Origin: Myotis daubentonii
Lineage: Eukaryota > Chordata > Mammalia > Chiroptera > Vespertilionidae
Direction of reading: 5' to 3'
Assembly: GCF_963259705.1 (NCBI RefSeq)
Contig: NC_081844.1
Coordinates: 106,790,671 to 106,854,670 of the forward strand
Length of the DNA: 64,000 nucleotides
This document shows, piece by piece, positions 21,576 through 32,005 of this stretch. Each line of letters opens with the position of its first letter. Within the stretch, counting starts at the first letter, position 1. Below the pieces are notes generated by a model. It was not told where the DNA came from and ran no database searches. It saw only the letters and a program-made list of their open reading frames with translations. A program made the translations under genes and the position numbers.

Positions 21576-22243
21576 TAGATGACAGATATGTAGATGTAAC
21601 TAGATAAATAAAAAGTGACATCGAGACTCGAAGCAGTGGTTAAAATACACACACACAGGGGCCACGCCCTCCGGCAGGGTGCCCCAGTCAGAACAATGGC
21701 TCAGAAGGTACACTGAGAACCCTCGCCCTCCCGCCTTCCCCCCCGGAAAGCAGCTCCAGACCCCCAGGTCCCATGCAAGAAACTCCACTTCCACTTGGCA
21801 CCGGCACCCACACGGCCCCTGCCTCCTCTCCACCCTGCTCAGCCCCTGCGAGATCTTCAGGCCCATTCCTGCACTGGAATCCGCTGCTCCCAAGCGCCTG
21901 GTCCAGCCCCGGGGGGTGTGGGAGGGTGCCCACCGCCGCCCCGGCAGAGGAAGCCGCAGGTCGCGCCCAGTGCTCCACGGATGGAGAGAAGACAAAGCCA
22001 CGGGGAGCGCACGTGGCGCGCTCGCTTCTCAGGGCGCAAGTGTGGGCCCCGCCGGACCTCGCCGCCGCCTGGGGAGTCTCCACCGCACCTGTTCATGCCG
22101 CCAACACACACCTGCATCCAGTCCGCAGTCCCCTCCAGATCCTGCGCGGGGCATCCCCCTCTGTAATGGCAAATGTTCTGGAATGTCCACAGAGAAGAAA
22201 ATGGACGGCGTGGAGGAACGGTCTCCCGGCCAGGCCTCCGGTT

Positions 22244-22646
22244 TCACCTCCGGATGTCAGAATACTCGGCCTGCTCGTCCTCCCACTCGCTGCTCCCAGA
22301 AGTTCCCTGGGCCCCGTGGGCCGCCGCTCGGCCCCGGGCGTGGGCGTTCGGGGGGCTCTTGCTGCCCCGCTCGCCCTTGGCACCTCGGCCCGTCTCCCTG
22401 CTGCTGGGCTCCGAGAGGCGGGCGCCCGCGTCCCCGTGGTGGGCGCGGGAGGGCTTGGCCCGGTCCGCCTGCAGGTGGCGCTCGGGGGGCGCCGTGGGCG
22501 GCCTCTGCAGGGCCGAGGTGCAGAAGCTGAGGATGGAGCACAGGCTGCCCCAGTTCTGCTCGCACTGCGCCTGCACGCTGTGCGTGACGGCGTCCTTCAC
22601 CTCCTCCCCGCAGGTCAGCAGCAGGTTCACCAGGTCCACGTAGGGC
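22244..22646 (-). CDS. STC2: STC2 exon 4 (dimerisation cysteine, C-terminal tail, stop)
   Basis: Encodes the last base of Glu169 and residues 170-302, then TGA at 22246-22244. Acceptor CTCTGCTCTTAG|GCCC (AG at 22648-22647). Cysteines 181, 197, 205 and 211 complete the core; Cys211 corresponds to the interchain cysteine of the disulfide-linked homodimer. From residue 215 on the chain is a low-complexity, charged, probably disordered tail ending in SEWEDEQAEYSDIRR. The tail differs from human as I recall it: the HH pair in AGHHLPE is AR here (residues 244-245), while His238-His239 is kept and new histidines appear at 226 and 279. The codons are very GC- and CpG-rich, which opens long spurious frames on the opposite strand. 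Joined with exons 1-3 the CDS is 909 nt with no frameshift or internal stop, so the gene looks functional. Confidence 0.97.
22468..22482 (+). promoter_or_regulatory. CTCF-like core inside STC2 exon 4
   Basis: The plus strand reads CCTGCAGGTGGCGCT, 14 of 15 positions of the CTCF core. It overlaps coding sequence, so its conservation may simply reflect the protein. Confidence 0.3.
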
Positions 22647-23104
22647 CTAAGAGCAGAGCAGAGAGACGGGATGCGACCAGCCCCGCGGCCTCCGGGGCAG
22701 CCACCACGGCCGGGAGACAGGTGGGAACCCCGCGGCTTGGCTTGCGTTGGGTTTGGTGGAAGAGCTTTCTGGCATTACCTCCTGCCTCTGCCCATAGTCC
22801 ATGGAGTACTGGTCGCAACCCTTTCCTGGGTGGCTAGGCATCGGAGGGAGCGGGAGGCTGAGACGGAAGCCACCGCGGTGCACAGGTGCGCACGGTGGAG
22901 GCGCCTCTGGCGAAGGCGGGCGAGGATGCAGGTGGCAGCCGTGCGCACAGGGACGGGCGGGTGGGAGGGCGGGCACCGCGGGGTGTGTTGGGAGTTTGTG
23001 AAGTGGGAGGCTCTGGTGGGCGTGGCCATGGGTCTGGGGTGGGGGAGGCCAGAGGAGTTACAATTAGGCAAGTGGTAAAGGGCCTTAAATCCCAAGCTGG
23101 GGCG

Positions 23105-23352
23105 CTAGCGGGTTTGGTCCAGTGGATAGAGCCCCGCCCTGCGGACTGAAGGGTCCCGGGTTCAATTCCCATCAAGAGCGTGTACCTGGGTTGCAGGCCC
23201 TCCCAGCCAGGCCCTGATCCCAGCCTGTGCAGGAGGCAACCAATTGATGTCTCTCTCTCTCACATCAATATTTCTTGTCTTTCCCTTTCTCTTCCACTCC
23301 CTCTTAAAATCAATGGAAAAATATCCTCTGGTGAGGATTAACAAAACAAAAA
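23105..23352 (+). repeat. Ves SINE (plus) in STC2 intron 3
   Basis: GCGGGTTTGGTCCAGTGGAT head, CACATCAATATTTC body and the GAAAAATATCCTCTGGTGAG end. Confidence 0.94.
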
Positions 23353-23365
23353 ACCAAACCGGAGA

Positions 23366-23642
23366 GTGTTTTTGGTAGGAAAGGAGGTGCTATTGCAGGC
23401 TTGGGACTGGAGGAGCCGCAAACTGGCCCCTGGCATGTGGCATCGGCACGGGGGGGGGGGGGGGGGGAGTGTTTTTGGTAGGAAAGGAGGTGCTATTGCA
23501 GGCTTGGGACTGGAGGAGCCGCAAACTGGCCCCTGGCATGTGGCATCGGCACGGGGGTGTTTTTGGTAGGAAAGGAGGTGCTATTGCAGGCTTGGGACTG
23601 GAGGAGCCGCAAACTGGCCCCTGGCATGTGGCATCGGCACGG
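23366..23642. repeat. Three-copy 88-bp tandem repeat (VNTR candidate)
   Basis: Copies begin at 23366, 23469 and 23557 and each opens with GTGTTTTTGGTAGGAAAGG and closes near CATGTGGCATCGGCACGG. The copies read as identical apart from a G18 run (23450-23467) that lengthens the first. The identity points to recent amplification. It is non-coding (intronic). Confidence 0.95.
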
Positions 23643-26002
23643 CCAGCTGGCCTTGCTCTGGGTGTCGCTCTTTCAGACAAGCCTTCCCTAAGCCCAGCTC
23701 CCAAGACGCATTCCCCCATGTCTGTGTTGGCCCCCGGTTTGGGCTCCTGGTGAAGAAGGGGGATCTGGGAAGTTCCTGGATGCACTCCCCCGTGCACCTG
23801 GTGAGTCTGGACCCCGTGGGGAGGGCGGGGGAAGGCCACTTCCCGGGTGGTCGCGTCCCCAGAGTGCTGCCCTGTGCCGGGAGGAGAGGCTGAGGAGCGG
23901 CTACCTGAGCATCTTCCCACCTGGGCTTTCCCAGAACTGGAGGTGAGGGCTGGCCTCCAGGGGCCGGTGGGTTTGGGATGGAAGCCAGCCGTCTGGGAAA
24001 GAAACAGGCTTGGCTCAGGAGGGAGAGCCGGCCATTCCAGCAGCCACGGGTCTTTCTTGGGGGAAGGGGCAGGAGGAATGACCACCTCAGGCAAGCCTTC
24101 CCCCTGGGCCGGAGCTGCGTGCAGAAGGGGGGAGCGCTGTGCCTGCTTTTTATATTTATGGGCCCAGCCGGGAAGAGGTGTCCCCAGTGACAGCCTCTCC
24201 TGGCCCAGTAGTCATATTAAGCCTTTCTTACATCCCACTGGCCTCGTACCATCCCCAAGGGGGGTATGGAGTGTTGCCTGTGGCTCACCAGCATTCTCAA
24301 GAGAGCCAGCCCTCGGCCAGCAGTTTCTGGATCTCTCTGCCCATGAGCGTCGCAGCTCGGGGCCATCCCCTCGGGCAGGGAAAGTGCTCTGGACTGTGAG
24401 GTCGCTTCACAGGACCAAGACTTTTTCCCTGTGAGCCTGGCCCAGCCGGATGGTGGTATGACAGCCACTCTTTTCTCTGCGAGTTGGCAGTGGTGGCTCG
24501 GGAAGCAGTTTATTGCCACTTTTATGAGTTAGTCCTCAAGTTGTAACTGAGTGAACGGTCCTCATCTCATAGATGGAAACATGGGTTCGAGGTGGGGAGA
24601 AGGGGGCTTTTGGAAGCTTCTGGGCCTGGGAAGCCTGGGGCTGGGCTGCGAGTGGAGGGGGGATGTTCTGGCGGATGGACCAGGCTGCCTGTAAGGCCTC
24701 CTTTATGCCTGGCTGGTGGGCGGGGGCTTGAGCTCTCCCAGGCAGGCCCCTGATGGTGCCGAGGACAGTGATGACACTGGTCTTCGTGGGCTGAGCAAGG
24801 GGGGCACAGGGCAACACAGGGAAAATGGTCAATTCGCGCGCGTTTCCTTCCGTCTCTTGAAAACTAGCTCCTGACTGCCTCAGGGAGCTCGAGTTCACCG
24901 AGTGCGTCTCCTGCGGCCGCCCTGAGCGTCCCTGCCACTTCTCTGGGGCTCCAGGAGCAAACGGCGGGGCTGAGAGTGTCCGGCCTTGGGGACACTACCC
25001 CAACGCTCCTCTTCCAGCTGCTTTCCCCGGAGTAAGGGGAGGGCTCTCCTGGGATGGACACACTGCCTCTCGGCTTCCTTCGCCAGGATGATCGGCCTGC
25101 CAGATGCTCTCAGAACCCAAGGTGGACCTCGAAGGCCGGACCAACCGGCGAAGGCTGGACCAGCCCGAGTACTGAGTACTCCTGCCCGCCCTGAGCTGTG
25201 AACGGTGGGGGGCGGGGGCGTGTGCTAATCTAAGCTGCGCTCGGAGCTGGTGAGCTGGCGTGGTGCCTCCTCAGGCTGCAAGCTCGGCCGTGTCTCATGA
25301 CAAAGCCCAGCTCTCTGATCTGGGTGTCAGTGAGGCTGAAGGCGGGTTAAAAATACTTAGCAGGACACGAGCGTAGGGGACGGGCCTGGAGGCCGCCAGC
25401 ACCCAGCGATAGGGTGAGTGGTGGCTGAGGTGGTTGCTATGGAGAAAGTGAGGTGAGAAGGGGTGAGAGGACCACTTCAGCTTAACCTGACAGTGTTTGG
25501 GGGTGATAGGGATGGGGTGGAAGAATGGGGGTGATGAAGATCCCGGGGTGACTGTGATTTCGCCCCCTGTAAAGTGGAAAGCCAGTTCAGCTCTCCTTTC
25601 TCTGGTGGCCAATGCCACACCTTCTTCAGTGTCTTCCTGCTTTGGGGGGACTGGGCTCCTCTGCGCCCCGGTCAGTGAAGATGGTTACAAAACCCGAGAG
25701 GCTCGTGCACGTGAATGGGCTGCGGGCGGGGAGGCAGTGGGGGTCAGTGGGGGGCTGGCTTACAGGAGGCCCAGGCTTCCTTTCGGGGTGTGCCGCCTGC
25801 GTTTCCATAGCGGACTGGAGGGGGGTTACGAGGCTGTGCTTAATGATGTGAGGAGCCCTTCGGCAGTAAGGGTCCCCTGGCCCCATGGGCTATGCTTCCC
25901 TGGAGGGGACTCCAGAAAGCACAGAGCTTTGCTGCTTCTTAAACGTGTGTGTGTGGGGAGGTGGGGGGGTTGGGGGGGCTTTAAAACCTGCCGTTTTCTG
26001 CC

Positions 26003-26235
26003 CGGCCAGTATGGCTCAGTGGTTGAGTGTCGACCTGTGAATCAGGAGGTCACGGTTCGATTCCTGGTCAGGGCACATCCCCCAGGTTGCGGACTTGATC
26101 CCCAGTGGGGGGGGGGGGGGGGAGGGGCGTGCAGGAGGCAGCCAATCCATGGTTCTCTCTCATCATTGATGTTTCTCTCTCTCTCCCTCTCCCTTCCTCT
26201 CTGAAATCAATAAATATATATTAAAACAACAACAA
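26003..26235 (+). repeat. Ves SINE (plus) with an internal G16 run
   Basis: CCGGCCAGTATGGCTCAGTG head, B box GGTTCGATTCC, CATCATTGATGTTTC body and AATCAATAAATATATATT tail. The CCCAGTGGGG position has expanded into a G run (26107-26122). Confidence 0.95.
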
Positions 26236-27549
26236 AACCACAAAAACCCCCCACAAGACTTTTCTTCAAAAAGACAGCCTCCTCGGCTCCGGGAACATAT
26301 GACAGGCTTACAGACTAGCTCCCCGCCATCCGCTCTCGGGCCAACATGCTGTCTCTATGGAACGCGGGTTCAGGACAAATGAACTCCCCGAGTTCCTCAG
26401 CCACACAGTGCCAGCATCTCCCAGGGTGTCCAGAAGGAAGGGCTGACACAGCGCTCTCCTGGGGTCACGGGGATGCATTTGAGAAAAGGGGAGACCCAGG
26501 CCACGAGGGGGACCAGTGCACCTCTGACAGGCCCAGTGGGGGGAGAGCGGGCCAGAGCAAGGAGGTTTGGGGTCTGTTCTGACAGCTGGCTTCAGGCATG
26601 CATCTCACCCAGTCCCCAGTTGGAAAGTAGAATCAAATCTCAGAGGGAGGCCTTTAAACTCTTGGCTTCCCTCCTCCGCGGCTACATGGGGACCGTAAGC
26701 TGTCATGTTGGGAAAGATAGCTGAGAGGATCCAGGGAAAGTCCCTGGCCCGGGGCCTGGCCCGCTCAAAAGCCGATTTTGTATCATTCTAGTTGTTACGG
26801 TTGGTGCCGTTGCTGCTCGGCTTCTGCACAGGTGTTTGGGAGAATAAAAAGCATTTATCGAGCCTTCGTGTAACTCAGAGAGAAGGCATCATTGTTTTGC
26901 TGTTGTCGGGAGCTGCCCGTGGAGAGATCCAAGGTGACTCTCACAATTCACTCACTCACCCGGGTGTGGCAAGATACCTAGACCCTCGTGACCAAGCGGA
27001 AAGTGACAGGAGGGTGTTGTGGGTGGGGTGGGGAGCAGCCTGTTGAGAGACATAGCCGGGGGAAGGCATGCCACGGACTAAGGAGCCAGAGTTCATGGCG
27101 TCCTACTGACTCAGCCCAGCGAGTCACTGCAAAGAGCAGCGGCACCGGCTGGCCCTGGGCTGCTGAGCTAGGAGCTCGCTTTCTGGGCTCATCCCGGAGG
27201 AAGGAGCCACGTCACTGTCACTCAGGGGCCACGGGCCACGCTTCAGGCCAGCACAGCCCCGTGGCCCCAGGCTTCACCGCTCCGCAAGAGTTCGGATCCT
27301 AGCCATGGCATGTTTTTTCAGGAGTGAGATTTTCGGGGTTTATTACTGAATTTCAAGCCTTTGAATAAGTCAGTCTGTGTTTCCTCGCTTTGGCAGAAAG
27401 GTGTTTGGCTGATTAGCGTTTTTGACATTTGTTTTGCATTTTCCCTGGGAGGGCATTCATGTGCTTAGAGAAGGGGAGCTGGACTCTCTAAGGGCGGGGA
27501 GAGCGATAGAAGCAGGAAAAGAAAAGCTACTGCTCTCGGCATGCGGCCT

Positions 27550-27755
27550 GGAAGAGTGTAGTGTTTGGAGCCGGACTGCCTGGCTCAAATCCTGGCTTTG
27601 CCTCTCACTGCCTGTGACCTTTCCCTCCGTGAATCTCAGTTTTCTCATCTGTGAAATGGGCACGAGAATGGTACCAGAACAGGGCTACTGTGAGGATCAA
27701 GTGAGAAGTTCACGGAAAGCACTGAGCCCCATGCCTGGCCCTCGGTAAAAGCTGG
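27550..27755 (+). repeat. MIR SINE (plus) in STC2 intron 3
   Basis: Near full-length, with CTGGCTCAAATCCTGGCT, CAGTTTTCTCATCTGTGAAA and CACTGAGCCCCATGCCTGGC. Confidence 0.88.
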
Positions 27756-28010
27756 GCAGGTGGTATTCGCTGCCCGTGGGCTGCCGGGGCACCCACGGAG
27801 CTACCGGGGATACTCAGAGACCCGGTGGGTCCTGGCCGAGAGAAAGACGAAGGGCATTTCTGAATCCCACCCATTTCGTGCTTAGGACAAGAGCTTCCTG
27901 TTTCTATTGCTTATGATTCTGAGACCGATGGTGCCAATTTCTTGCGCTTTTCCTGAAGGTCAACAGGAAAGGCAGTCCCAGGGGAACCGGGCAGCTTTCA
28001 GAGGTAAACG

Positions 28011-28049
28011 CCCCCCCCCGCCCCCCCCCCCGCCCCCGCCCCCCGCCCC
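28011..28049 (-). repeat. G-rich tract (minus) beside STC2 exon 3 donor
   Basis: The plus strand is C except for single G interruptions at 28020, 28032, 28038 and 28045. The STC2 pre-mRNA therefore carries five consecutive G runs starting about 52 nt after the exon 3 donor, sufficient for a G-quadruplex. Confidence 0.85.
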
Positions 28050-28102
28050 ATCCGGTGGGAGAGGCCGGCCCTGCACACGGCCCAGACCCCAGGGACACTC
28101 AC

Positions 28103-28314
28103 TCGCGCAGCAGCAGGTCCTTGAAGTGGATCATCTCCACCATCACGCGGGTGTTGTCGCGGGCGGCCGCGCACAGGTCGTGCTTGAGGTAGCATTCCCG
28201 CTGCAGCTGCAGCACCATCTCCCTGATGGCCGGGCACTTCCGGCTGATGCAGCCGAACCTGTGCCGCAGGGCGTGCGCCTTACAGCGCAGGGCGTCTTTG
28301 ATGAAGGACTTGCC
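28103..28314 (-). CDS. STC2: STC2 exon 3 (core; contains Cys120, the PAPP-A contact)
   Basis: Encodes residues 99-168 and two bases of Glu169. Cysteines 109, 120, 125, 139 and 146 continue the stanniocalcin core. Cys120, within FGCISRKC, is the residue reported in the family to form the intermolecular disulfide with PAPP-A, and it is intact here. The acceptor is CACCCTCAG|GGCAAG (AG at 28316-28315) and the donor GCGA|GTGAGT (GT at 28102-28101), a strong consensus leaving a phase 2 intron. Differences from the human protein that I notice are conservative: Lys to Arg at 108, Ser to Leu at 133, and Ala-Arg-Asp for Ala-Gln-Glu near 149-151. About 50 nt into the downstream intron lies a nearly pure G tract on the transcribed-sense strand (28011-28049), which could fold as a G-quadruplex beside the donor. 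Confidence 0.97.
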
Positions 28315-29864
28315 CTGAGGGTGGAGAACAGAGGAGGGGAGGGGGTGGGAGACAGGAGTCGGACAGGGGCCTCTGGGGCTCACCCAGAGCTTTCTGACAC
28401 CGGAACCCCCAGGCCCGGCTGCGGACGGACACCCTTGCAGCCGACAGGCTGGTGCTTCATCCGAGGTGTGTCCGGAGTGACGGGACCGCCTGCATTTGGC
28501 CAGAGACGCTGCCTCCTACTAGCGTCCCTCGTGCTGGGGCTGCCGTGGCCACCTGTCCCCAAGGCAGACAGACCAGGCGGGCTGCTTTGTGGCAACTTTT
28601 CTGGGCCACAAGGGGACGGAAATCGCCAACTCCTTGGTGGTTCCCAGCAGCGTTGTCCCCAAGTAGAAGGTGCCCGTTTGTCCGAACCTCCCGCCGTCCC
28701 TCTGTCCTCTGAGCCCAGGAGTGACATCGAGGTGGGCTGCCGCCTGGGCCTGTCCTGCCGCCGAGCCTCCCAGCACCCCCGCACACACTCTCGTCTCCCC
28801 GTCCTGGAAGGAGGAGCATTCTTTTCCGCTTTGAAAGTGATTTGACTCCTTTAAGCTGTTAGGATGGCTGCCTCTAAAGGCCCGCCTGGCACCGGGCCTG
28901 GTAGCGTCTGGCCCCGCGGCAGCCCCTCCCCCGGCCCGGCCTCGGAGTGGCGCAGGCAGCCAGGCATACATCTGGCCCGCACTTCTCTTTCCTGGCAACC
29001 CCGGAGGTTGCTCTCATCCTAGAAAGGAGACAGCTGTTGGGGGTGTGGAGGCGAGCGGGGCTGCAAGTTAGCTCCCTTACCAACCTCGGGGGCAGAGAGG
29101 CATTGTGGGATACCCACCCCACAATTACTATAGAAACGAGCTGTCCTTGGAGAGGTCACCCTGTTTTTAGACAGGCCCGGAAGGAGCGGAGTTGGGAGAG
29201 GAACCGGGCTTAGGTTGGGATTGGGAAGCCAGCCAGCACGTTTATTCCGGTTCTCTCCCTCAGAAGCCATCGAAATGTCTACGGATAGTGTCTAGTCACT
29301 GAACACCACCCCGCCAGCCCCCCTCTCCCCTAACTCTCAGGGGGAGGCCAGTAGGATGGAGGGCAGGGCGTGCCAGCTCATGAAGTCGTTAGGCATCGCG
29401 AAGGGCCTTGAAAGGGATGCTTCTAACCTGAGAACATACTCCTGTTGGAGAATCAAAGGGAAGGTTAATTTATGCGACGGCTGCGGCAATCTGCTCTCCG
29501 TGTTCCTCCCTGGCGTCCCCTGGGATGGCCCTGGTCATTCCTCCGGATTTCCCACTGCATTTCCTAATCCCAGTGAACCCGGCAGGGACGCGTTAGCGGG
29601 AGCCTCAAGGAGCCCAGAGGCACAGCCTCGTCGCTGCGGCGGTTTCTGTTTCCCCTCCGCCACCCCACATCCTCTGCATCCCTTTCTGGTTCCCAGGCAT
29701 GGCTCTGTCAGGCTCTCCACAGGATGTCAGTGGATGGTGACTGGCGATGTTCATAAATCACCCTGAAACTGCTGGCCTCCTCCAAACGCTGTCACCACCC
29801 GCCGGGGAAGTGGAGAGGAGGTTTAGGAGAGAGAATGACAGAGGGTTTCACGGGGGGTCTAGAG

Positions 29865-30067
29865 CAGGGTGGGGAGCCTTTTTCCTGCCAAGGGCCATTG
29901 GGTATTTATAACATCATCCTTGGGCCGTACAAAATTGTCACCTTAAAAACTAGCCGGCTGTATTTGGTCAAACATTTAATTAACTCACCCCCAATGCCTT
30001 GGCAGGGCCAGACCAAATGACTTCCCGGGCCTGATACCGCCCGCGGGCTGGGCGTTCCCCACCCCTG
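29865..30067. mobile_element. Bat hAT MITE in STC2 intron 2
   Basis: Ends CAGGGTGGGGAGCC and GTTCCCCACCCCTG are inverted; the interior has CTGCCAAGGGCCATTGGG and CCTTGGCAGGGCCAGACC. GTCTAGAG (29857-29864) and GTCTATGG (30068-30075) are a slightly decayed 8-bp duplication. Confidence 0.85.
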
Positions 30068-30738
30068 GTCTATGGGCCGGCGAGGACACGAAGAAGGTGA
30101 GCCTCACGCCATCTGAAATGTAGTCGGGTGGTCAGCCCTGGAGCCCTCGGGTCGCTTGCGGGTTCTTTTCCTGCCCCACGCGACTGGGTTTGCCCTTGGG
30201 AGCCTGGCACCACCGAAGTGGGTCAGGCCCTGCCTATATTTATTATATAGAGCAAAACACCCTGTAGCATTGCCAGCCTCACTCAGGGTTCTGACTTTTC
30301 AGGTTGGGGAGGAGGGGCGGCTGCTTAGAAGGAAGGTAAGCCTGCGGTTCTGGGGGCCCCAACTTCTCCATGCTGCCTGCTCACACACCCACTGGGGGAG
30401 GGTGGGTTTCTCCCAGCGCCGTGTCTCCCTATCCTTGCCCGTTGGGGAGAATTGCGTGTGGAATATATGATTGACGTCTCTGCCCTTCCCCCCTCAACCT
30501 CGCGCTCCTAACGTGATGGGCCGTGCAGAGCAGGCCCTGGGTGGCCTGACACAGTGAGCCCCTTATAGCGGCTTATCATGGCCTTTGTCTTCTTGGCCAA
30601 GACTCCTCGGGTAACTGTTCTACGTGGCCTCCACTCCGCGTTGCCTGTGCAGGCACAGGTTAAGAGTGGGAAGGATTTAGCCTAGGTGACAGCTCCAGAT
30701 GTGCAGGGCAGGAGTGGGGGACACTGCCCCCCTCTCCT

Positions 30739-30754
30739 CCCCCCCCCCCCCCCC
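30739..30754. repeat. Poly-C run (16 nt)
   Basis: Cytosine homopolymer in STC2 intron 2. Confidence 0.95.
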
Positions 30755-30901
30755 GGCCGTTCTACCTAGAACGCCGCTTGCAGGTGATATAACGCACCAC
30801 GGCTGAGCAGCTCAGGAAATCTGTTGTCAAGTCTTTCCAGTCACCATGTCATTCATGCTACACCAACCCCAGACATTCCCCGGGCTGTCTATGGTGTTTA
30901 C

Positions 30902-31044
30902 CTGGGCGTCAAATTTTCCAGCGTTGTGCAGAAAAGTCATGCAAATCCCATGCAGGCCCCGGATTTCACACGAGTTGTTCTCGAAACACTCAAACACGCC
31001 ACAGCCCACATCGCCAGCGCTGACCAGGCAGTGCTGGATCTCCG
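30902..31044 (-). CDS. STC2: STC2 exon 2 (cysteine-rich core, N-glycosylation site)
   Basis: Encodes residues 51-98 of stanniocalcin-2. Cysteines 56, 65, 70, 76 and 85 begin the conserved disulfide-rich stanniocalcin fold. The NNS sequon at Asn73 matches the known N-glycosylation site of the family. The acceptor reads TTTCAG|CGGAG (AG at 31046-31045) and the donor GAC GCC CAG|GTAAAC (GT at 30901-30900), so the 3' intron is phase 0. The block from residue 52 (EIQHCLV) to residue 98 (KFDAQ) is nearly identical to the mammalian protein as I know it. The acceptor's own pyrimidine tract is short and interrupted. A 32-nt poly-T run (minus strand) begins about 84 nt further upstream, which is unusual and described separately. 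Confidence 0.97.
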
Positions 31045-31126
31045 CTGAAATGAGAGTTACGCACAAAGCTATACAAAATCCTCAGCCATGCTGCGGAATG
31101 CAGGTTAACTGAAATAAAAGTAACGA

Positions 31127-31127
<1 letters not shown>

Positions 31128-31159
<32 letters not shown>
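31128..31159. repeat. Poly-A run (32 nt; T32 in STC2 sense)
   Basis: Uninterrupted A run upstream of exon 2 in gene orientation. No SINE or L1 body is visible next to it, so it is either a bare retroposon tail or an expanded homopolymer. Confidence 0.95.
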
Positions 31160-31162
<3 letters not shown>

Positions 31163-31747
31163 AAGAAAGTTAGAATGAATATCTCAGGATCTAAAATGCC
31201 AGGGAAAGAAAATGTCACCATTTATTCTACTTATGAAAAAGAGCCGTAGTTGTAAATATTTGTAAAAAATTAGCCAAATTTACATTACAAAGACCACAAC
31301 CGGAAGTTAGGTCTGAGCACCTCATTTTTCTTCTCCCCATCTTATTAAAGTACTTGTGGGGGTTCTTAGCTTGAGAACATTGGATAGTTCAGCTTTCTAA
31401 AGCCACAAAGTCTGATTTTAAATGATTAGCTTGCCCCTCAGTAGGCCATCAATGAAATGCCCTTCTCTACTTGGAGCTTGAAGCTGCTGCTATTAAATCC
31501 CAGTCATTTCCTTCCTGACCCCCAAATGCGAGCGTCCAGGGAGCACTTTCAATTCAGCCTTATGATTCAACACCTAAAAAATCACGGCAAAACTCCTGTG
31601 AAGGCAGCGCCTCTGACCGTAGCCTTAAGAACACCAGGCTCGGGAAATGGGTTTCGGAGCAGGTTGAGCATGGGGCAGTCAGATGGGGGCTGGCCTGCAG
31701 AAGCGCAACCTAGTAGCCAGAGCCTCCTTGCATTTATTTATTTACTT

Positions 31748-31826
31748 TTTATATATGTTTATTGATTTCAGAGAGGGAGGGGGAAGGAGGGGAACATCAA
31801 CGATGAGAGAGAATCGTTGATGGTGA
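31748..31826 (-). repeat. Truncated Ves SINE in STC2 intron 1
   Basis: Only the tail-proximal 80 bp remain, GTTTATTGATTTCAGAGAGG through GAGAGAATCGTTGATGG. Confidence 0.85.
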
Positions 31827-31987
31827 TGGGCAGCAGGGGCCAGAGACTCCTTTGAAACAGAGATCCGGTTGAGATGCCACTTAATCCCCTAGAATCCCAG
31901 AGACCCGGTTTGCTTCGCAAAATGTGGCCCGAATTCCTCCCTCTGACAGGACAGGCCGAGGGAGTTAGCTGCCGAGCCAGGCTTCTG

Positions 31988-32005
31988 CCCCCCCCCCCCC
32001 CCCCC
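31988..32005. repeat. Poly-C run (18 nt)
   Basis: Cytosine homopolymer in STC2 intron 1. Confidence 0.95.

Larger units (their letters stand above)
19420..22243 (-). other. STC2: STC2 3' UTR and downstream flank (extent uncertain)
   Basis: Non-coding sequence following the STC2 stop codon. The first 700 bases include an AT-rich block (21560-21660) typical of a 3' UTR, then GC-rich sequence. Minus-strand AATAAA hexamers occur at 21570-21575, 19824-19829, 19445-19450 and 19432-19437. The last pair is followed on the minus strand by a G/T-rich stretch, a good cleavage arrangement that would give a UTR of about 2.8 kb. An old hAT fragment (20740-20970) and a CpG-rich block (19460-20420) lie inside this interval, so the true 3' end could be the earlier signal. 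RNA evidence is needed to choose. Confidence 0.45.
22647..28102 (-). other. STC2: STC2 intron 3 (5456 nt)
   Basis: Phase 2 intron. It contains two plus-strand Ves SINEs (23105-23352 and 26003-26235), a perfect three-copy 88-bp tandem repeat (23366-23642), a MIR (27550-27755) and a G-quadruplex-prone tract beside the donor (28011-28049). The remainder (about 23650-26000 and 26240-27550) is unique GC-moderate sequence in which I see no exon. Confidence 0.9.
28315..30901 (-). other. STC2: STC2 intron 2 (2587 nt)
   Basis: Phase 0 intron. It holds one bat hAT MITE (29865-30067) and a 16-nt C run (30739-30754). The rest is unique sequence with no supported exon. Confidence 0.9.

Noticed and set aside
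21773..22837. 354-codon plus-strand open frame opposite STC2 exon 4
   Set aside because: It is the antisense shadow of a GC- and CpG-rich coding exon, runs across the exon 4 splice site, and resembles no known protein.
23366..23642. Direct repeats resembling a CRISPR array
   Set aside because: Three 88-bp units in tandem without distinct spacers, inside an intron of a mammalian gene: a minisatellite.
27907..28845. 312-codon plus-strand open frame opposite STC2 exon 3
   Set aside because: It overlaps the real exon 3 in antisense and includes the poly-C tract (a proline run); no gene-like features.
30902..31112. Plus-strand frames over STC2 exon 2
   Set aside because: Antisense shadows; the minus strand carries the conserved cysteine-rich exon with proper splice sites.
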